Assembly: GCA_903845935.1 (NCBI GenBank)
Contig: CAIMZI010000011.1
Location: forward strand, 1-64,000
Length of the DNA stretch: 64,000 nt
Source: an uncultured beta proteobacterium
Lineage (GTDB): Bacteria > Pseudomonadota > Gammaproteobacteria > Burkholderiales > Burkholderiaceae_C
Direction: 5' to 3'
Positions 25,986-34,231 of the stretch are shown here, piece after piece (position 1 is the first letter of the stretch; the number at the start of each line of letters is the position of its first letter). The notes under the pieces were generated by a model. It saw only the letters and a program-made list of their open reading frames with translations, made no database searches and was not told where the DNA came from. The position numbers and the translations under genes were made by a program.

Positions 25986-27704
25986 TTACTTGCGTGGCAG
26001 CTTGAAGGTCCAGACCGAACCACCCTGCTCCAACAAGTTGACCTTCTTGGCCACTTCACCACCCCACAGCGGAACGGCACCACCCCAGCCGGAGACCACG
26101 CTCACATACTGTTCGCCATCTTGCGTCCAGGTGATGGGAGGTGCCACGATGCCGGAGCCGGTCTGGAATTGCCACAGCACCTTGCCGGTCTTGGCGTCGG
26201 CCGCCTTCAGGTAGCCTTCGGGCGTGCCCCAGAACACCAGGTCGCCGCCAGTGGTCAGCACACCACCCCAGAGCGGCGCGTTGTTCTTGACTTCCCAGGC
26301 CATCTTGCCGGTCTTGGGATCATAGGCACGCAAGGAGCCGATATGGTCTTCATACAGCGGACGAATAGTGAAACCCGCACCCAGGAAAGCGCCGCCCTTT
26401 TTGTAGCTGATGGGCTCATTCCAGATGTCCATGCCCCATTCGTTGGTGGGCACATAGAACATCTTGTTCTTGGGGCTGTAGGCCATAGGCATCTGGTTCT
26501 TGCCACCCAGGAAGCCTGGAGACGCAAACACGGAGGTACCCTTCTTGCCGTCACCGCCAGCCGCTGCCGGATCGCCAGGACGGTTCTCGGGCACGAAGTT
26601 CGGACGGCCGGTAGCCAGGTCTATGCCCTTGGCCCAGGTGATGCCATTGACAAACGGGAAGGCATTTTGCAGCTTGCCGGTGGTGGCGTCGATCACGTAG
26701 AAGTAGCCGTTGCGATCGGCCTTGCCGCCCATGCGCTTGCCATCCATGTCGAAGGTGATGAATTCGTTGACACCGTCAAAGTCCCACGAATCGTTAGGTG
26801 TACCTTGGTAATGCCAGACGATCTTGCCGGTCTTGACATCGATCGCCACGGTGGACGCGGAGTACAGGTTGTCGCCCTTGCGCACGTGGCTGTTCCAGGG
26901 GCCGGGATTGCCGGTACCGAAATAGGCCAGGCCGGTCTTGGCGTCATAGGTGCCGCCCAGCCAAGTGGCTGCGCCACCGGTCTTCCAGGTCTCACCGGGC
27001 CAGGTGGCGTTGGTGGTACCGGAGATGCCGTTTTCTTTGCCATTCAAATAGCCCATATGGCCTTCGACCACGGGGCGGCTCCAGACCATTTTGCCGGTCT
27101 TGGGGTCACGCGCTTCCACGCGGCCGACGACGCCGAATTCGCCGCCAGACACGCCGGTCAGCAGCAAACCTTCTGCAATCAGGGGGGCGGCCGACATGCT
27201 GTAACCCGCTGCGTAGTCGTCCACCTTTTCTTTCCAGACCACCTTGCCGGTGTTCTGGTCCAGGGCCACCAGTTGGGCGTCCAGGGTACCGAAGATCACC
27301 AGGTTGTCATAGAGGGCCGCGCCACGGTTGACCACGTCGCAGCAAGGCATGATGCCTTCTGGCAGGCGGTGCTCATATTTCCACAGCTTTTCGCCGGTCT
27401 TGACGTCAATAGCGAAGATGCGCGAGTAAGAGGCCGTGACAAACATCTTGCCCTTGTAAACCAGGGGCTGCGATTCCTGACCGCGCTGCTTTTCGCCGCC
27501 GAAGGACATGGACCAGATCGGTGCCAGGTTCTTGACCGTTTTGGTATTGACAGCATCCAGCGACGAGTAACGCTGGCCCTGGGTGCCCATGCCCCAGCTC
27601 AAAACCGAGTTGGTGTCATCTTTAGCAATCATGGCGTCGGTCACCTGTGCTGACACATGGGCGGCAGCGGCCACCATGAGTAGGCCGAATAATTTCTGTT
27701 TCAC
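25986..27704 (-). CDS. PQQ-dependent alcohol dehydrogenase with lanthanide signature (XoxF/PedH-like)
   Basis: A 572-residue periplasmic eight-bladed quinoprotein without a cytochrome domain. Signal peptide to about residue 19. The adjacent-cysteine ring sits at Cys121-Cys122; Glu189 (GGEFG) and Asn266 (GTGNPGPW) are the metal ligands, Asp308 in WDFDGVN the catalytic base, and Arg331 in ADRNG lies at the active site. Asp310, two residues after the base, is the extra ligand that marks lanthanide-dependent XoxF and PedH enzymes; calcium enzymes have Ala or Ser there. GTG start after AGGAGAC. Substrate (methanol, ethanol or other alcohol) is not decided by sequence. An MDH2-type enzyme of Burkholderiales is another option. 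No PQQ synthesis genes are in the window. Confidence 0.9.
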   Translation of the reverse strand: MKQKLFGLLMVAAAAHVSAQVTDAMIAKDDTNSVLSWGMGTQGQRYSSLDAVNTKTVKNLAPIWSMSFGGEKQRGQESQPLVYKGKMFVTASYSRIFAIDVKTGEKLWKYEHRLPEGIMPCCDVVNRGAALYDNLVIFGTLDAQLVALDQNTGKVVWKEKVDDYAAGYSMSAAPLIAEGLLLTGVSGGEFGVVGRVEARDPKTGKMVWSRPVVEGHMGYLNGKENGISGTTNATWPGETWKTGGAATWLGGTYDAKTGLAYFGTGNPGPWNSHVRKGDNLYSASTVAIDVKTGKIVWHYQGTPNDSWDFDGVNEFITFDMDGKRMGGKADRNGYFYVIDATTGKLQNAFPFVNGITWAKGIDLATGRPNFVPENRPGDPAAAGGDGKKGTSVFASPGFLGGKNQMPMAYSPKNKMFYVPTNEWGMDIWNEPISYKKGGAFLGAGFTIRPLYEDHIGSLRAYDPKTGKMAWEVKNNAPLWGGVLTTGGDLVFWGTPEGYLKAADAKTGKVLWQFQTGSGIVAPPITWTQDGEQYVSVVSGWGGAVPLWGGEVAKKVNLLEQGGSVWTFKLPRK

Positions 27705-27926
27705 GTATTTGTCTCCTGGCGATTTGTGGCGTTATCCACCTCCCTGGCAGGGAGGTGACTCCGGACTGTCCCGCTGTTTGCAGGCCATGCTTCCGTGAGA
27801 CCATTTCCGCAAATTCTGTGCCAGTGGCGTCGCCACACTATTGAGCTGCGTTTGGGTCACGCGGAGCGCTTTTCACGTCACAGCCTGTCACACTGTTCCA
27901 AATTGAAACGTGCGACAGTCCGCCTT
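27705..27926. other. 222-base gap between apbE and the PQQ dehydrogenase
   Basis: No gene seen. It separates the four upstream genes of the alcohol block from the dehydrogenase and probably holds the promoter and leader of the dehydrogenase. A strong hairpin at 27737-27757 is the only clear structure. Confidence 0.5.
27737..27757 (-). promoter_or_regulatory. Perfect hairpin in the PQQ dehydrogenase leader
   Basis: CACCTCCCT and AGGGAGGTG form a perfect 9-bp stem with a 3-base loop, 33 bases upstream of the GTG start. On the mRNA strand the right arm reads AGGGAGGTG and resembles a ribosome-binding sequence held in a stem, while the true site AGGAGAC lies further down. No T run follows, so it is not a simple terminator. 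It could be an RNA control element or an operator. Confidence 0.5.
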
Positions 27927-28925
27927 TCAGACCCGGCGCAAGGGCAGGCCCGCACTCGCCTTCCAGCGACCCTGCTTGTCCACCACCAGCAGATCCACGC
28001 CCCAGTGCTTGGCCAGTGGCAGCGCGCGGTCAAATCCGGCCATAAAGAACACCTTGGTCAAGGCGTCGGCCATCACGCAGGTGGGGGCCATGACGCTGAC
28101 GCAGGAAAGCTCGGTGGGCGAATAGCCTGTGCTTGGGTCAAAGATGTGGTGATTGGCAAAGTCGGGGCTGAAGGTGCACTCGTTGTCGGCGGAGGTGGCG
28201 ACACAACGCCCCTGCAGCGCGACGCGGGTGATCAAGGCATGGGCATCGCGTGGATTGGCCACGCCCAGCGTCCAGTCTCCGTCATGCGCGGGCTTACCAA
28301 GGGAGGCCCATTCGTCGGTATCCACCAGGGCGTGCGCAATGCCCATACTCTGCAGCCTTGCCTTGACTTTGTCTGCGGCATAGCCGTGGGCAATGCCATT
28401 GAGCGTGACGCCCATCCCTGGGCGCAGCAGGCGCACGGAACGCTCGGAGACTTCCAGGCCACGCCAACCTACGAGTTGACGTGCAGCCTGCACCTCCATC
28501 GAGGTCGGCAAGCGCCCCTGTTTCTGGGCTTCTGCAAAAGCTTGCCACAAGGGCTGCACGGTGATGTCAAAGGCGCCCTTGCTGCGCCGTGCCACATCCT
28601 GCGAAACGCGCAGGATCGCCAGCAGGTCCGGGTGCGGATGATCGAGTCGGCTGCTGCGATTGAATTCGCAGATGGCGCTGTCTTCCCGGAACAGACTCAT
28701 CTGGTCTTCGATGTGGCGGATCTCGGCGATGGCCGCATCCAGCGCGCGCTCGGCATGCGCCGCGTCGGTGTGCGCCACCTTTAGCGACATCAAGGTACCC
28801 ATGGCGTTGAGCGTGCGGCTGGTCCAAGCCAGGTCGCCGGCCCGCGCCTGGCTCCCCGTTACAAAGGCACCCGATGCTGCGGCCCCCAGCCCCAGGCTGA
28901 ACTGCATAAAGGATCTGCGTCTCAT
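27927..28925 (-). CDS. apbE: FAD:protein FMN transferase (ApbE family)
   Basis: A 332-residue exported flavin transferase. The N-terminus RRRSFMQFSLGLGAAASG is a Tat-like signal (twin Arg, then SFM). ApbE moves FMN from FAD to a Thr of target proteins by a phosphoester bond. Landmarks are AMGTLMSLKVAH, SLFREDSAICEFN, FDITVQPLW, VTLNGIAHGYAADKV, and HHIFDPSTGYSP. It overlaps the NosR-like gene by four bases (ATGA), so it is translationally coupled to the protein it most likely flavinylates. Confidence 0.9.
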   Translation of the reverse strand: MRRRSFMQFSLGLGAAASGAFVTGSQARAGDLAWTSRTLNAMGTLMSLKVAHTDAAHAERALDAAIAEIRHIEDQMSLFREDSAICEFNRSSRLDHPHPDLLAILRVSQDVARRSKGAFDITVQPLWQAFAEAQKQGRLPTSMEVQAARQLVGWRGLEVSERSVRLLRPGMGVTLNGIAHGYAADKVKARLQSMGIAHALVDTDEWASLGKPAHDGDWTLGVANPRDAHALITRVALQGRCVATSADNECTFSPDFANHHIFDPSTGYSPTELSCVSVMAPTCVMADALTKVFFMAGFDRALPLAKHWGVDLLVVDKQGRWKASAGLPLRRV

Positions 28926-31036
28926 TGCGTGCCTCCTGCCTGAATAATGGGAATTACCGTGGCAGCCTTGCGGACATTGTTGAGCAGCGGCACGCACAGC
29001 GCATCGCTCTCGTAAATAACGACGCAGTCCATGCATTGGAAGCATTCCTCGTAATCCACCTTGCCGCTTTTTTCAATCGCCTGATAGGCACAGTCGCTGC
29101 GGCAGCGCTGGCAGGGCTGGCCACATTCCGTGCGGCGCTCAATCCAGTCGAAGCGCCGCAGCCGCCCCAAGAGGCCCATGCCAGCACCCAGCGGACACAG
29201 GTAGCGGCAGTAACCCTTATAGAAAAACGAACTCAAGAGCACCGTGGCCACGGCCCAAATAACAAACGGCCAGGCCCGCACAAAGTTCAATGTGATGCTG
29301 GTCTTGAAGGGCTCCACCTCCACCAGCCTATCGGTCCACGTGACCGAGATGCAGGCCGACAGCAGAATCACCGCCAGCACGCCGTATTTGACGCGCTTGA
29401 GCTGTTTGTCTACGTTGCTTGGCACCCGCAATTGTTTGACACCCAGCCGCTGCGTAAGCTTGGCTGTCAGCTCCTGCAGCGCGCCAAAGGGGCAGAGCCA
29501 GCCGCAAAACGTGCCGCGTCCCCAGAGGAAGAAGGTCACTGCCACAAACAGCCAGAGCAGCACCGTCATCGGGTCGTACAAAAAGAAGGACAGGCTGCGT
29601 TTGGCAATCAGCGCCTGGATGACGGCGGTGAAATTCACAATCGACAACTGCCCCTGCGCATACCAGCCTATGAAGAACAGGGTGAACAGCAGGTAGCCGG
29701 TGCGAAAGCGGTTCAGACGCGCCTGGCTGCGCGTCAGCCACTTCGGTTTGGCCAAGGCCCAGGCCAATACGGCCAGACCCGACACCAGCACCAGCAACTC
29801 CCACCAGCGCGAGGTCCAGCTTAAGCCCCAGCTCTTGCTGTCGGAACTGGCGGCCTCGAAATACCTGTCGGGCAGCTCGGCGCTAAAGCCCAGGCTTTTG
29901 TTCACCACCTCGGGCATGAACTGGCCCTTGGCTCTGGACACCAGCAGTTCAAAGTTCAGCGGCTGGGACGGGTCCAGCCCGGCCGGCGAAATCACGCGAA
30001 ACACCCGCCATTGCGCGTCTTTCAACTCCATCGGCAGCACCAGTTGCGTATCCAAATCGAGGTCGCGCATTTCTAGCGGCAACTTGTTCTGATTCAGCGT
30101 CAAGCGATCCGGAACGGTGCCGCGCTGAAAGTCTTCACTGACGATACCGTAGCGTCCCTTGGCGATGACCAGCAGGGCATGGTCGCCCGGATCCAGGCGC
30201 TTTTGCAAGTAGTCCCAGGTCTGCGGCGGCAACAAATTGCGCCCAGCCGATGGCACATTCAGGTGGGCAAAATAGAGCTCCACAAAGTGCGCATCGGGCG
30301 CACGCCTCGCTTCCTCATCCAGCCCTTCCACGGCTGTGCCCTTGAAGGCCGCATCCACCTCGGAATTCTTGAACACCTTGCGCGTTACCAGACCGGCCTT
30401 TTGCAAACCGTTCCAGTCCAGCGGCTCAAACACATTCGGGCGGATGCGGGCAATCAGGTCAGGATCGGTTCCGGTGCTGTAGCCCAGCTTGGCGCGCGCC
30501 ACCTTGAGTGATGCCGCTAGCAGGCTCTGGTTCAGGATGCGCACTGAGGCCGTGGCCTTGGCGACGCCGTCGATATACACGTTGGCGCTATTGGCCTTGG
30601 CAGCGCTGTTCTGGCCCAGGCCGATCTTGATGCTTTGCTTGAGCGACAGGTTTTTGTACTGCTCGACAAACTTGAACAGGGGCTGCGGCCCCAGCCCATC
30701 CAGAAACACCGGCTCGTGCTGGCTCAGCACCCGCACGTCCATGAACTTGCCGTCCTTGTCCAGCGCCACCAACAGATTAAAGGGCGTACCGGAAAAGCCG
30801 GGAATGGCGGCAAAGTCGATCGACTCGAAGGCATAGGCAATGACGTTGGTGCTGGTCAGGTCTTGCGCGTAAATCGGCCAGACCGGTAGGTCGCGCTCCT
30901 TCTCGCCCACCACCAGCGGTGCCGCAAAGGCCTGGACCATGTTCTCGCGCGACAGGACACCGGCCTGAGCCACAGCGCAAAAAACCAAACCCAACAAACA
31001 GACGCAGGTACGCAGACTTTGTGCAAATTTCCACAT
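28922..31036 (-). CDS. NosR/NirI-like flavin and iron-sulfur membrane protein
   Basis: A 704-residue protein in NosR order: signal peptide, periplasmic FMN-binding domain (about 40-185), a basic/beta region, about six membrane segments (about 415-620) with CGWLCPFGALQE and CRYLCPLGAG, then a C-terminal polyferredoxin with C-x3-C-x2-C-x3-C and C-x2-C-x2-C clusters. NosR carries electrons from the membrane to periplasmic enzymes. The flavinylation site reads DGVAKATAS with Thr162; the usual Ser-Gly-Ala-Thr is Ala-Lys-Ala-Thr here. GAGG precedes the ATG at 31036. No nosZ or other denitrification gene is present, so this paralog probably serves the alcohol-oxidation block. Confidence 0.85.
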   Translation of the reverse strand: MWKFAQSLRTCVCLLGLVFCAVAQAGVLSRENMVQAFAAPLVVGEKERDLPVWPIYAQDLTSTNVIAYAFESIDFAAIPGFSGTPFNLLVALDKDGKFMDVRVLSQHEPVFLDGLGPQPLFKFVEQYKNLSLKQSIKIGLGQNSAAKANSANVYIDGVAKATASVRILNQSLLAASLKVARAKLGYSTGTDPDLIARIRPNVFEPLDWNGLQKAGLVTRKVFKNSEVDAAFKGTAVEGLDEEARRAPDAHFVELYFAHLNVPSAGRNLLPPQTWDYLQKRLDPGDHALLVIAKGRYGIVSEDFQRGTVPDRLTLNQNKLPLEMRDLDLDTQLVLPMELKDAQWRVFRVISPAGLDPSQPLNFELLVSRAKGQFMPEVVNKSLGFSAELPDRYFEAASSDSKSWGLSWTSRWWELLVLVSGLAVLAWALAKPKWLTRSQARLNRFRTGYLLFTLFFIGWYAQGQLSIVNFTAVIQALIAKRSLSFFLYDPMTVLLWLFVAVTFFLWGRGTFCGWLCPFGALQELTAKLTQRLGVKQLRVPSNVDKQLKRVKYGVLAVILLSACISVTWTDRLVEVEPFKTSITLNFVRAWPFVIWAVATVLLSSFFYKGYCRYLCPLGAGMGLLGRLRRFDWIERRTECGQPCQRCRSDCAYQAIEKSGKVDYEECFQCMDCVVIYESDALCVPLLNNVRKAATVIPIIQAGGTQ

Positions 31037-31047
31037 AGCCAAGCTCC

Positions 31048-31890
31048 TCAGCCGCGTTGTTTGATCCAACCGCGCTGCGGGTCATAACCGCGCAAGGCCA
31101 GGCCGAAGAAGACTGCGCCGCCGACCAGCACGACGGCAAAGGCCTGTGCGTTGAACTGGCCCTGCAGAGCAAAGCGGATCAGCTCCACCACATAGGTAAA
31201 TGGGTTTGCTTGTGCAATCTGCACCAGCCACAAGGCGCCCGACTCCTCCACCTTCCACAGCGGGTAGAGCGCGGTGCTGATGAAGAACATGGGGAAGATG
31301 ACAAAGTTCATGGTGCCGGCAAAATTCTCCAGCTGCTTGATGTAGACCGAGAGCATCAGGCCCAGCGCGGCCAGCATGGTGGCACCCAAAGCCATCACTG
31401 GAATGGCCAGCAACCAGTGGGCCAGATCGGCCTCCACACCAAAGGCCAGCGCAATCAGCAAAAACACCAGCATCTGCAGCAGCGACAGGGAGGTGGAGGC
31501 CACCAGCTTGAAGGCCAGCAGCCAGCCGCGCGGCAGCGGTGCGGTGAGCAAGAGGCGCATGACACCCATCTCGCGGTCATAGACCATGGAGAGCGAACTC
31601 TGCATGCCGTTGAACAGGGCAATCATGCCCAGCAGGCCGGGCAGCATGTAAACCTTGTATTCCACATAGGTCTCGTAAGGCGGGATGATGGCCACGCCAA
31701 ACACATTGTGAAAGCCTGCCGAGAACACGACGAACCACAACAGCGGGCGCACCAGGGATGAGGCCAGGCGCGAGGGCTGGCGCATAAACTTGAGCAGTTC
31801 GCGCCCGACCACGGCGCGCAGAGCCCTGGCCAAATGAATCAGTATTGGCGTGGGCAGAAGGGGTGAGGAATTTATGGACGTGCTGTGCAT
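31048..31890 (-). CDS. ABC-2 type permease of a PQQ-associated ABC transporter
   Basis: A 280-residue permease with six hydrophobic segments and the ABC-2 sequence YDREMGVMRLLLTAPLPRGWLLAFKL near residue 105. It resembles the permease found with PQQ-dependent alcohol-oxidation genes (related to pedC of Pseudomonas putida). It overlaps the binding-protein gene by 19 bases and precedes the NosR-like gene by 11 bases. The matching ATPase, normally encoded between binding protein and permease, is absent here. The ATP-driven subunit must be elsewhere, or the system is degenerate. Confidence 0.82.
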   Translation of the reverse strand: MHSTSINSSPLLPTPILIHLARALRAVVGRELLKFMRQPSRLASSLVRPLLWFVVFSAGFHNVFGVAIIPPYETYVEYKVYMLPGLLGMIALFNGMQSSLSMVYDREMGVMRLLLTAPLPRGWLLAFKLVASTSLSLLQMLVFLLIALAFGVEADLAHWLLAIPVMALGATMLAALGLMLSVYIKQLENFAGTMNFVIFPMFFISTALYPLWKVEESGALWLVQIAQANPFTYVVELIRFALQGQFNAQAFAVVLVGGAVFFGLALRGYDPQRGWIKQRG

Positions 31891-33062
31891 GGGCTCTCCT
31901 TTTCGTCCACACCCAGGGTGTCCAGCACCTCGGTGGGATGCATCACACCATCAAACGGCGCCACGGCTGCCACACCATCGGCATGGGCTAAAAACACAGG
32001 CTGGCGCAGTTGGCCGTCCCAGGCACGGAATGTCAGGCGTGGGCCCTTGAAGCCGTCCACCGCCACCTGGCCGCTGCGCAAAAGCTTGAGCTGCTCGGTC
32101 ACGCTGGACTTGGGTTTTTCGCTCAACACCGCCACCACCGCCTTGACCGCAGCCCAGGCGGCCCAGTCCTGCCCGGTCATGGGCCGGTGCGCAGAGCGCA
32201 TAAAGCGGCGCGACAACTGCGGCCCGCCATTGAGGCCCCACTGCGGATGCCAGGCCAGCGCCACCAGGCCGTTGGCGCCCAGCACCGGGCGCGGCCATTG
32301 CGTATTGAAAGGCACGCCACGGGCAAACTCGCCATCGCTGTCTATCACCTCCACGACGTCATAGGACTTGTCATTGGTCAGCAGGCGCACATTGCTTTGT
32401 TCGCGTTCACGCGGGTCGGTGGAGAGCTTGAACGCGGTTTGTTTGGCCGTCTTGATGCCATAGCGCTTGGCCGAGCGCAGCCAGGCCTCGAGCTGCAGCT
32501 TGTCCTGCGCCCTGGGGCCGTACAGCACCAGCGCCTGGTTCCAGGAGCGCGCCGCCAGGTACTGCGCCAGCGCGTCGCTGCGCATGGCCTCGCTGGGATA
32601 GGTGTGCAAGAGATTGGCCATGCAGGCCGTGCCGCGCAACGCGTCCAGGCCCGAGCCGATGTTGAAAATAAGGGCCGAACCCAGGGCGGCGGACGTACTG
32701 GCGAGGGCGGACTTCATTTCCGAATCCGGCAGATCCAGCAGCACATACTGCAGTTTGGCGGCATTCATCTGAGCGACCACCCGAGGCAGGTCCGCGCTAT
32801 TGGCAGCCAGGAAGCTCCTGAGCACCAGCTTATGACCCACTGCATCCAGCTCCGGGGCGGATTCCTCCACGGCCACGGCGGCTCCTTCCAGGGCCCGGCC
32901 ACCGGGCTGAGCCGGATAGTTATGCTCCAGTCGGCGCGGCTGGTAGCGCGCATCGTCTTCCAGGCCCAGCACGCCCACGGTCAGGGTGGCGGCCGTGGCG
33001 AGCTGCTGGGCCCATGCCAGGGCTAGCAGCAATAGCCACTGCATCAAGCGGTTTTGCATCAT
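31872..33062 (-). CDS. PQQ-associated ABC transporter substrate-binding protein
   Basis: A 396-residue exported protein with a signal peptide to about residue 24 (ATAA) and a periplasmic type I binding fold (ALEGAAVAVEE, YVLLDLPDSE, GTACMANLLHTYPS, LVLYGPRAQDK). It fits the binding-protein family repeatedly found beside PQQ alcohol dehydrogenases and NosR-like or CxxCW genes. In Pseudomonas the related ped ABC system was linked to lanthanide uptake. First gene of the block; a promoter should lie in the 351-base gap upstream. The ligand is not proven. Confidence 0.8.
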   Translation of the reverse strand: MMQNRLMQWLLLLALAWAQQLATAATLTVGVLGLEDDARYQPRRLEHNYPAQPGGRALEGAAVAVEESAPELDAVGHKLVLRSFLAANSADLPRVVAQMNAAKLQYVLLDLPDSEMKSALASTSAALGSALIFNIGSGLDALRGTACMANLLHTYPSEAMRSDALAQYLAARSWNQALVLYGPRAQDKLQLEAWLRSAKRYGIKTAKQTAFKLSTDPREREQSNVRLLTNDKSYDVVEVIDSDGEFARGVPFNTQWPRPVLGANGLVALAWHPQWGLNGGPQLSRRFMRSAHRPMTGQDWAAWAAVKAVVAVLSEKPKSSVTEQLKLLRSGQVAVDGFKGPRLTFRAWDGQLRQPVFLAHADGVAAVAPFDGVMHPTEVLDTLGVDEKESPCTARP

Positions 33063-33413
33063 GTCTTGGTCTCGTTATTCTTCAGTCGCAGGTGTTCAAA
33101 ATGGAACACCCGAAGCCATTTTCCCAAGATTTCTGCAAGATTGGTGCCAGTGCCGGGACAAATCGCAGTGCCGCGACTGGGCCAATGCGGAGTGGAGCGC
33201 TGGCAAGGCGCGCCAGTTCGCCGCTTCGAGTCCAGGAAGCTTGACTGAATTTTGCTCAAGATCAAAGATTTGCAATGCCCATGGCATGAGCATGCGCTTT
33301 GCAAAGTTTGCGGCAATCGCACCTGCTATGCTGCTTTCAGCGGTGTCGCAAAAGGGGTTTGCAAAAACCCTGGCCCTGCCACCCGCCTTGACCCAACCAT
33401 AAGGAGAATGAGC
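33063..33413. other. 351-base intergenic region with a candidate FNR-like box
   Basis: Lies between the divergent ABC-binding-protein gene and hpf. I see no convincing gene; a 47-codon frame from 33102 has no recognisable features. TTGCT-CAAG-ATCAA at 33252-33265 matches 9 of 10 defined bases of the FNR/ANR consensus and lies about 155 bases before hpf. The region should also hold the promoter of the alcohol-oxidation block. Confidence 0.45.
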
Positions 33414-33746
33414 ATGAAATTGACCATCAGCGGACACCATATCGACGTTACCGACGCGCTGAAGTCCTACGTCACGGCCAAGCTTGAAAAAATCACCAGC
33501 CACTTTGATGATGTGGTCGATACCAAGGTCACCTTGTCGGTTGAAAAACATAAGGAAAAGGACGGCAAGCGCGCCGAGTGCACGCTGCATCTCAAGGGAG
33601 CCGATCTGTTTGCAGAGTCCTCCGATGCCGACCTGTATGCTGCCATTGATGACATGGCCACCAAGCTCGAACGTCAAGTCATGCGCCACAAGGAAAAAAT
33701 CCAGAGCCATGCCAAGGAAGCGCCCAAGCGCGCTCCGGTGCTCTGA
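33414..33746 (+). CDS. hpf: Short ribosome hibernation-promoting factor
   Basis: A 110-residue protein beginning MKLTISGHHIDVTDALKSYV, with the HPF/YfiA fold and basic C-terminal tail (MRHKEKIQSHAKEAPKR). Short HPF dimerises 70S ribosomes to 100S particles in stationary phase. AAGGAG at 33401-33406 is seven bases before ATG 33414; ATG 33408 overlaps that site and is less likely. In many proteobacteria hpf follows rpoN; here it does not. Confidence 0.93.
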   Translation: MKLTISGHHIDVTDALKSYVTAKLEKITSHFDDVVDTKVTLSVEKHKEKDGKRAECTLHLKGADLFAESSDADLYAAIDDMATKLERQVMRHKEKIQSHAKEAPKRAPVL

Positions 33747-33773
33747 GCGCAGCCGTCCAGGGGAATTGACCGC

Positions 33774-34097
33774 ATGACCACACCCAAAATCCTGTCCTTC
33801 CAGGATGCAATGAAGGCGGCAGAGGACGAGTCGGCCACAGAGGTTGAAGTGGGCGAACTGGTGTGCCGGGAAGATGGTTACTACTGGCTGCCAGCCGACG
33901 GAGGGCAGGAAGTAGGGCCGTTTGCCACCATGGAAGAGGCACTTGCCGAAATGGAACCTGTCGATGCCGACGAAGAGACCGAACCAGGCGAATCGCTGGA
34001 AGAGGCCGAAGACGAACTCGGCATTGCCGACTGGATTGACCCCGACACCGGCGAGCCGGCCGAAGGGCTTTCCACACCGCGCCTGCACGACGAGTAA
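33774..34097 (+). CDS. Small acidic protein of unknown function
   Basis: A 107-residue, strongly acidic soluble protein. The first half has [24 protein letters not shown], a compact Tyr/Trp-rich segment; the second half is Glu/Asp rich ([22 protein letters not shown]) and probably disordered. I do not recognise the family. It starts 27 bases after hpf on the same strand, so it may be co-transcribed with it. Confidence 0.65.
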   Translation: MTTPKILSFQDAMKAAEDESATEVEVGELVCREDGYYWLPADGGQEVGPFATMEEALAEMEPVDADEETEPGESLEEAEDELGIADWIDPDTGEPAEGLSTPRLHDE

Positions 34098-34231
34098 GCC
34101 TGGCCATAACAAGTGCGCTTGTTGATCTATGTCATTTGACTCGTACAGCCCTTGCCTATGGTGATAGGCTTGACACAGGCGAGAAGAAGGTTCGTGCCTG
34201 TGCCATTCCCTCCACAGCCAAGGACTTCCGA

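Noticed and set aside
26121..27653. Open frame of 510 codons opposite the PQQ dehydrogenase
   Set aside because: The other strand has a complete quinoprotein with all active-site residues; this frame has no domain.
28922..31036. Reading the NosR-like gene as part of a nitrous oxide reductase cluster
   Set aside because: No nosZ, nosD, nosF, nosY or nosL is present. The neighbours are PQQ and ABC genes.
33102..33244. 47-codon frame in the gap before hpf
   Set aside because: No ribosome-binding site, no recognisable features, and the gap must hold two divergent promoters.
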